Source: Rhodococcus rhodnii NBRC 100604
GTDB lineage: Bacteria; Actinomycetota; Actinomycetes; Mycobacteriales; Mycobacteriaceae
DNA length: 64,000 nucleotides
Assembly: GCF_001894925.1 (NCBI RefSeq)
Contig: NZ_BCXD01000003.1
Coordinates: 1-64,000 of the forward strand
Direction: 5' to 3'
Shown: positions 60,177 through 64,000 of the stretch, piece by piece
How the letters are laid out: each line of letters starts with the position of its first letter
Numbering within the stretch: position 1 is the first letter of the stretch
Position numbers and translations under genes: made by a program
The notes under the pieces: model-generated
The model's input: the letters and a program-made list of their open reading frames with translations, nothing else
What the model was told of the DNA's origin: nothing
Databases searched by the model: none

Positions 60177-60823
60177 CGGCGTGCGAACTCGTCCAGGTCG
60201 GCGAACAGGGCGCGGTTGAGTTCGTACGCGGCCGTGACCTCGTCGACGATGCGCTGCGCCTGGAGATCGTCGAACGGCGCGGCGTCGAGGCTCGCGCGGT
60301 AGGCGTCCTTGAACGGCTTGGGCTTGGGGATCTCGTCGAAGATGTAGAAGCGCACGCCGTCGCCGGTCAGGCCGTACGCGTCGCCGACCTTGCGGCGGAT
60401 GATCTGGCCGCCCGAGAGATCGCCGAGATAGCGGATGTAGTGGTGGGCGACGAAGACTGCGGGATCGGTCCGCGCGCTCTCGATGCGCTCGACGTAGCGC
60501 GCCGTCGCGGGCAGCGCGGTGAGGGTCTCGCGCCACCCGGCGCCGCGCAGGTGCGCGAGGTCGGCCTCGAGGGCGGGGACGCGGAGCAGTTCGTCGGCGA
60601 GGAACTCGGCGACGATCGGGTCGTCGGCCGACTCGGCGCCGACCCGCTCGAGGGCCTCGTAGATCAGGTAGCTCTGCGCGAGGAGTTCGGCGTACGCCTC
60701 GATCGGCAGTTCGCCGGCGAGGAGGGCGTCGACGAATCCGGATTCCTCGGCCTGCCGATGGGCGTCGGCGGTGTCGGTGCGGAGGCGTTCGGAGAGCCCG
60801 CGCACGTGGGGAATCGTCGACAT
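60173..60823 (-). CDS. hmuO: Heme oxygenase (biliverdin-producing)
   Basis: 216 residues. The proximal heme ligand is His22 in RTDTADAHRQAEESGF, and the distal-helix motif is YIRYLGDLSGGQIIRRKVGD. It opens heme to biliverdin, CO and iron. It is the first gene of the operon, so uptake and degradation are co-produced. Strong GAGGAGG ribosome site 6-7 bases before the ATG. A DtxR/IdeR-like box 45-63 bp upstream predicts repression by iron. Confidence 0.95.
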   Translation of the reverse strand: MSTIPHVRGLSERLRTDTADAHRQAEESGFVDALLAGELPIEAYAELLAQSYLIYEALERVGAESADDPIVAEFLADELLRVPALEADLAHLRGAGWRETLTALPATARYVERIESARTDPAVFVAHHYIRYLGDLSGGQIIRRKVGDAYGLTGDGVRFYIFDEIPKPKPFKDAYRASLDAAPFDDLQAQRIVDEVTAAYELNRALFADLDEFARR

Positions 60824-60867
60824 GTGTACCTCCTCGGGACGGTCGCGACGACTCGGCCGCGTCCAGA

Positions 60868-60886
60868 TCAGGTTAGCCTGCCCTGC
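60868..60886 (-). promoter_or_regulatory. DtxR/IdeR-like iron box before hmuO
   Basis: TCAGGTTAGCCTGCCCTGC (plus strand) matches 14 of 19 positions of the TTAGGTTAGCCTAACCTAA iron-box consensus, with the left half nearly perfect. The minus-strand TAACCT at 60875-60870 could be the -10 element itself, so repressor binding would block transcription. Confidence 0.75.
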
Positions 60887-60913
60887 CTACCTGTCGCTCG
60901 GTGGCCGCCCGCC

Positions 60914-61852
60914 TCACGCGCTGACGTCGTCGAGTGCGGCCGCGATCGCAGGCGGCAGTTCGACGGTCGCGGCGTCGAGGACTCCGGTCAGCTGCGCCAG
61001 ATCGCGCGCGCCGACGACGGCGCTCGCGACGCCGGGCCGGTCACGCACCCAGGCGAGCGCGACGGCGAGCGGAGACGTTCCCAGGCCGTCCGCGGCCGTC
61101 ACGAGCGCATCGACGACGCGCGCCGACGGCGCGTCGAGATACCGCCGCACACTCGCGGCGAGCAGTTCGTCGCTGCCGCGCGAGTCCGCCGGGATGCCGT
61201 CGCGGTACTTGCCCGTGAGCACACCGCCCGCGAGCGGCACCGCCGCGAACACACCGAGACCGTGGTGGCGCGCGGCCGGGACGAGTTCCTCCTCGACGCC
61301 GCGCGCGAGCAGCGAGTACTCGACCTGGGTCGCGGTGAGCGGCGCCGACGCCGCGCTCGCCGCGGTCGCGAGCTGCCAGCCCAGGTAGCCGCGTACCCCG
61401 ACGTACCGCGCGCGTCCGCTCGCGACGGCGTGATCGAGCGTCGCGGCGACCTCGTCGACGGGAGTATGCGGATCCCACGTCGCGACCTGCCACACGTCGA
61501 CGTGATCGGTGCCGAGTTCGAGCAGTGTCTCGTCGAGCTGACCGAGCAGCGCGCGCCGCGAGCAGTCGACGTGGCGCGCGGCTCCCGGCTCCGGTGCCGG
61601 GCCGACACCCGAACTCGTGCTCACGATCACATCGCGCCGCGGGACCACGTCGCCGAGCAGTTCGGCGAGGATCCGCTGTGCCGCGCCGTCGCCGTACGCG
61701 GGCGACGAGTCGACGAGCGTCCCACCCGCGTCGACGAACGCCGACAGCTGGGCGGCGGCCTCGTCGCCACCGGTGTCGCGTCCCCACGTCAACGTGCCGA
61801 GTCCGAGCTGCGAGACCCGCAGCCCACTCGTCCCCACCGTTCTCTGTTCCAT
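60914..61852 (-). CDS. Aldo/keto reductase family protein
   Basis: 312 residues. AKR landmarks: SQLGLGTLTWGRD at the start, the tetrad region GGTLVDSSPAYGDG (Asp and Tyr, about 43-56), LLELGTDHVDVWQVATWDPH (Lys/His region modified), and the NADPH site LAVALAWVRDRPGVASAVVG. The expected catalytic Lys near residue 80 is not evident (VIVSTSSGV), which is unusual and may limit activity. It is distinct from the heme operon; its stop lies about 90 bp upstream of hmuO in the same direction. Confidence 0.87.
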   Translation of the reverse strand: MEQRTVGTSGLRVSQLGLGTLTWGRDTGGDEAAAQLSAFVDAGGTLVDSSPAYGDGAAQRILAELLGDVVPRRDVIVSTSSGVGPAPEPGAARHVDCSRRALLGQLDETLLELGTDHVDVWQVATWDPHTPVDEVAATLDHAVASGRARYVGVRGYLGWQLATAASAASAPLTATQVEYSLLARGVEEELVPAARHHGLGVFAAVPLAGGVLTGKYRDGIPADSRGSDELLAASVRRYLDAPSARVVDALVTAADGLGTSPLAVALAWVRDRPGVASAVVGARDLAQLTGVLDAATVELPPAIAAALDDVSA

Positions 61853-61993
61853 GGCTCCCGCGTCGGCTCCTGCGTCGTTCCTGTCGGCCGGCGCACGGTG
61901 CGGTGGCCGGATGTGTCGCGTGTGCACAGTAATTCGTGACGGCCGCATCGGTCGCCTCGCCACGCCGCGCCGCCGTGCCGGTACCGTGTTCGC

Positions 61994-62137
61994 GTGAACG
62001 ATGAAGCGATCGTGGCGAGTCTCGCCGTGCGGCGAGGACTCGCCGGCGTGAGGCCCGACCACACTGTCCGTACTGTCCGTTGTGCGGCTACCCGGGGCCG
62101 GCCGGTGACGCCGCGGTGCGGGGGGCGTGCCCGGTGA
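61994..62137 (+). CDS. Possible 47-residue leader ORF before uppP
   Basis: A GTG lies 6 bases after the hexamer TACCGT (61982-61987), the spacing of a leaderless transcript, and opens a 48-codon frame ([20 protein letters not shown]...) that ends in a GTGA overlap with the proposed uppP start. The second half is Arg/Gly/Cys-rich without a known domain. A GTGA start always creates such an overlapping stop, so that feature carries little weight. Low-confidence candidate for a leader peptide. Confidence 0.3.
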   Translation: MNDEAIVASLAVRRGLAGVRPDHTVRTVRCAATRGRPVTPRCGGRAR

Positions 62138-62979
62138 CCGAAGCGATGACATGGGTCCAGACCATCGTGCTGGGCCTCGTGCAGGGACTGACCGAGTTCC
62201 TCCCGATCTCCTCATCCGGGCACATGCGGATCGTGTCCGAGGTGTTCTTCGGCACCGACGCGGGAGTGTCGTTCACCGCCGTGACGCAGCTGGGAACCGA
62301 GGCCGCCGTCGTGCTCTACTTCGCGCGGGACATCGTGACGATCGTGCGCGGCTGGTTCCGCGGCCTGTTCCATCCCGAGCACCGCGGCGACCTGGACTAC
62401 CGGATGGGCTGGTACGTCATCATCGGCACCATCCCCGTCGGCATCCTCGGCTTCCTCTTCAAGGACGAGATCCGCACCGTCGCACGCAACCTGTGGCTCA
62501 TCGCGACGATGCTCATCGTGTTCGCGCTCGTGATCGCCGCCGCCGAACGCTACGGCCGCAAGCGTCGCGACATCGAGCACCTCACGCTCAAGGACGGCAT
62601 CGTGATGGGCTCGGCGCAGGCGCTCGCGCTGATCCCGGGCGTCTCGCGCTCGGGCGGCACGATCAGTGCCGGCCTGTTCCTCGGTCTCACACGTGAGGCC
62701 GCCGCGCGGTACTCGTTCCTGCTCGCCATTCCCGCCGTCGTCGCGTCCGGGCTCTTCAGCCTTCCCGACGCATTCGAGCCCGCGGGCGGGGGACTCGTCG
62801 CGAGCGGACCGCAGCTGGTCGTGGCGACGATCATCGCGTTCGTGGTCGGTTACGCGTCGATCGCGTGGCTGCTGCGCTTCGTGGTGAACCACTCGATGTA
62901 CTGGTTCGTCGGCTACCGCATCGGTCTCGGCGTCATCGTCCTCGCACTGCTGGCGACCGGGGTCGTCTCGGCGACCTGA
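62134..62979 (+). CDS. uppP: Undecaprenyl-diphosphatase (BacA family)
   Basis: 281 residues, polytopic (about eight helices). The two catalytic motifs are [18 protein letters not shown] (Glu and Ser, about 14-31) and [20 protein letters not shown] (about 173-192). It recycles undecaprenyl pyrophosphate to the carrier lipid for peptidoglycan and arabinogalactan and gives bacitracin tolerance. GTG at 62134 has a GGGGG stretch 8 bases upstream; ATG at 62146 is the alternative. Position matches Rv2136c. Confidence 0.95.
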   Translation: MTEAMTWVQTIVLGLVQGLTEFLPISSSGHMRIVSEVFFGTDAGVSFTAVTQLGTEAAVVLYFARDIVTIVRGWFRGLFHPEHRGDLDYRMGWYVIIGTIPVGILGFLFKDEIRTVARNLWLIATMLIVFALVIAAAERYGRKRRDIEHLTLKDGIVMGSAQALALIPGVSRSGGTISAGLFLGLTREAAARYSFLLAIPAVVASGLFSLPDAFEPAGGGLVASGPQLVVATIIAFVVGYASIAWLLRFVVNHSMYWFVGYRIGLGVIVLALLATGVVSAT

Positions 62980-63050
62980 CGATTGCGCCGGGGGCGAACA
63001 CCCCTGCGCGTCGACCGCGCGCACCGCGGCCCGGCACTACGCTGGGTCCG

Positions 63051-63719
63051 GTGACGGTGGTACTTCTGCGGCACGGTCGGTCGACGTCGAACACCGCTCG
63101 CACGCTCGCCGGCCGCTCGCCCGGTGTGGAACTCGACGACCACGGCCTCGAGCAGGCGCGTGGTCTGGTGGCGCGGTTCGCGGGCGGTGAGCCGAGCGCG
63201 ATCGTGCGGTCGCCGCTGCTGCGGTGCGCGCAGACCGTGGCGCCGCTCGCGGAGGCCTTGGAGCTCGAGCCGATCGTCGAGGATCGGCTCGTCGAGGTCG
63301 ACTACGGGTCGTGGACGGGGCGCGCGCTGTCGGAACTCGTGAACGAACCGCTGTGGCAGACCGTCCAGCAGCACGCGTCGGGCGCGGTCTTCCCGGGCGG
63401 CGAGGGCCTCGCGGACGTGCAGGCGCGCGCCGTCGCGGCGGTGCGCGAGCTGGACGCGCGGTTCGCGGCCGAACACGGTCGCGACGTCCTGTGGGTCGCG
63501 TGCACGCACGGCGACGTCGTCAAGTCCGTCCTCGCCGATGCGCTCGGCATCCATCTCGACGGCTTCCAGCGGATCGTCGTCGAGCCGGCGTCGGTCAGCG
63601 TCGTGCGATACACCCCGACGCGGCCCTACGTGCTGCGCACGAACGACGTCGGCGGGGTCGTCGCGGGGCTCGCCCCGCGCGAGCAGCCCGCTGCCGCGGT
63701 ACCGGGAGGTGAGGTGTGA
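63051..63719 (+). CDS. Histidine phosphatase (MSMEG_4193/Rv2135c type)
   Basis: 222 residues of the phosphoglycerate-mutase-like superfamily. Catalytic LLRHGRST with the phospho-accepting His8, SPLLRCAQTVAPLAEAL, EVDYGSWTGRAL, and the second His in VACTHGDVVKSVLADALG are present. Family annotations as phosphomutase are provisional; M. tuberculosis Rv2135c is reported as an acid phosphatase. TACGCT at 63038-63043 lies 7 bases before the GTG, with no ribosome site, suggesting leaderless translation. It follows uppP by 71 bp. Confidence 0.9.
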   Translation: MTVVLLRHGRSTSNTARTLAGRSPGVELDDHGLEQARGLVARFAGGEPSAIVRSPLLRCAQTVAPLAEALELEPIVEDRLVEVDYGSWTGRALSELVNEPLWQTVQQHASGAVFPGGEGLADVQARAVAAVRELDARFAAEHGRDVLWVACTHGDVVKSVLADALGIHLDGFQRIVVEPASVSVVRYTPTRPYVLRTNDVGGVVAGLAPREQPAAAVPGGEV

Positions 63720-63860
63720 CGACGAGTGCGGGGCCGACGGCGGCCGCGCGGCACCGCACCGGGTGCCCGAGCGCCGAGAACAGCCGTGTCGAGAACACGA
63801 GGCGGCACGCAACGACGCAGGGCGCCCGCCACGGGGCCTGCGGAGCCGAGGGAGGTGTCC

Positions 63861-64000
63861 ATGCCGCGCGCGATTCACGTCTTCCGCACTCCTGATCGGT
63901 TCGTCGCGGGAACCGTCGGCGAGCCCGGCGACAGGTCGTTCTACCTGCAGGCGGTCCACGAGGCCCGCATCGTCAGCGTGCTGCTCGAGAAGCAGCAGGT
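63861..64000 (+). CDS. DUF3090 protein, 5' part (cut by window edge)
   Basis: Only the first 46 residues are present (PRAIHVFRTPDRFVAGTVGE, RSFYLQAVHEARIVSVLLEK). This opening is typical of the DUF3090/YjbI-like proteins (Rv2134c) that follow the histidine phosphatase in Mycobacteriales; function unknown. ATG with GGGAGG about 6-7 bases upstream. The gene continues beyond base 64000. Confidence 0.85.
   Translation, partial: MPRAIHVFRTPDRFVAGTVGEPGDRSFYLQAVHEARIVSVLLEKQQ

Overview
This window looks like a chromosomal segment of a high-GC mycolic-acid actinobacterium (order Mycobacteriales), most likely Rhodococcus or a close relative such as Gordonia. The evidence is the heavily G/C third codon positions, frequent GTG/TTG starts, 4-bp ATGA/GTGA gene overlaps, and long stretches that follow the Mycobacterium tuberculosis gene order Rv1691-Rv1713, Rv1822-Rv1837 and Rv2134c-Rv2141c. 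The genus is an inference from gene content; no rRNA is present.

Layout. (1) 100-18175, plus strand: a core housekeeping block with a TPR-like Arg-rich protein, HAD phosphatase, small protein, tlyA, nadK, recN, steA/steB, pyrG, Nudix, xerD, parA, scpA, scpB, rluB, cmk and der. It serves rRNA modification, NADP and CTP supply, DNA repair, chromosome segregation and cell separation. It is followed by tRNA-Pro(GGG) and a strong terminator. (2) 18450-25600: an accessory patch absent from the M. tuberculosis order. It holds a decayed CGNR zinc-finger gene, a NIPSNAP protein, a DUF1801/VOC/small-ORF operon, an AraC regulator and its downstream VOC gene, a WYL regulator, an epoxide hydrolase, a tautomerase, and an ArsR/SRPBCC pair. 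The AraC gene is flanked by two copies of one 17-bp box with identical promoter spacing, which suggests a small self-contained regulon. (3) 25608-31172, minus strand: ureABCFGD urease operon with a DUF218 membrane protein coupled to its end. (4) 31364-34490: aminopeptidase N, broken by a one-base frameshift, then a CoA-type Nudix hydrolase.

(5) 34538-44113, plus strand: the conserved block pgsA2-like, DUF881, small basic protein, DUF881, gcvH, garA, ftsR, DUF151 nuclease, a second MerR (resR-like), and gcvP behind a tandem glycine riboswitch. It links glycine cleavage, kinase-controlled 2-oxoglutarate metabolism (GarA) and cell-division regulators. (6) 44136-52409, minus strand: metallophosphoesterase, VWA protein, malate synthase G with two strong downstream hairpins, saccharopine-dehydrogenase-like protein, an atypical zinc-ribbon SDR, and tRNA-Leu(GAG). 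(7) 52579-57046: M20 peptidase and PEBP protein on plus, converging on pyrD, DUF5703 and a lipoprotein on minus. (8) 57179-60886, minus strand: hmuO-hmuT-hmuU-hmuV, heme uptake coupled to heme degradation, behind a DtxR/IdeR-like box. (9) 60914-64000: aldo/keto reductase, uppP, a histidine phosphatase and the start of a DUF3090 gene cut by the window edge.

The least ordinary observations are the shared AraC-type box, the pepN frameshift, the lack of a canonical ureD start, the 16-bp divergent ArsR/SRPBCC promoter, the SDR lacking its catalytic tyrosine, and the tandem duplication across a stop codon at 54511-54546. No CRISPR array, insertion sequence, rRNA or prophage was seen.
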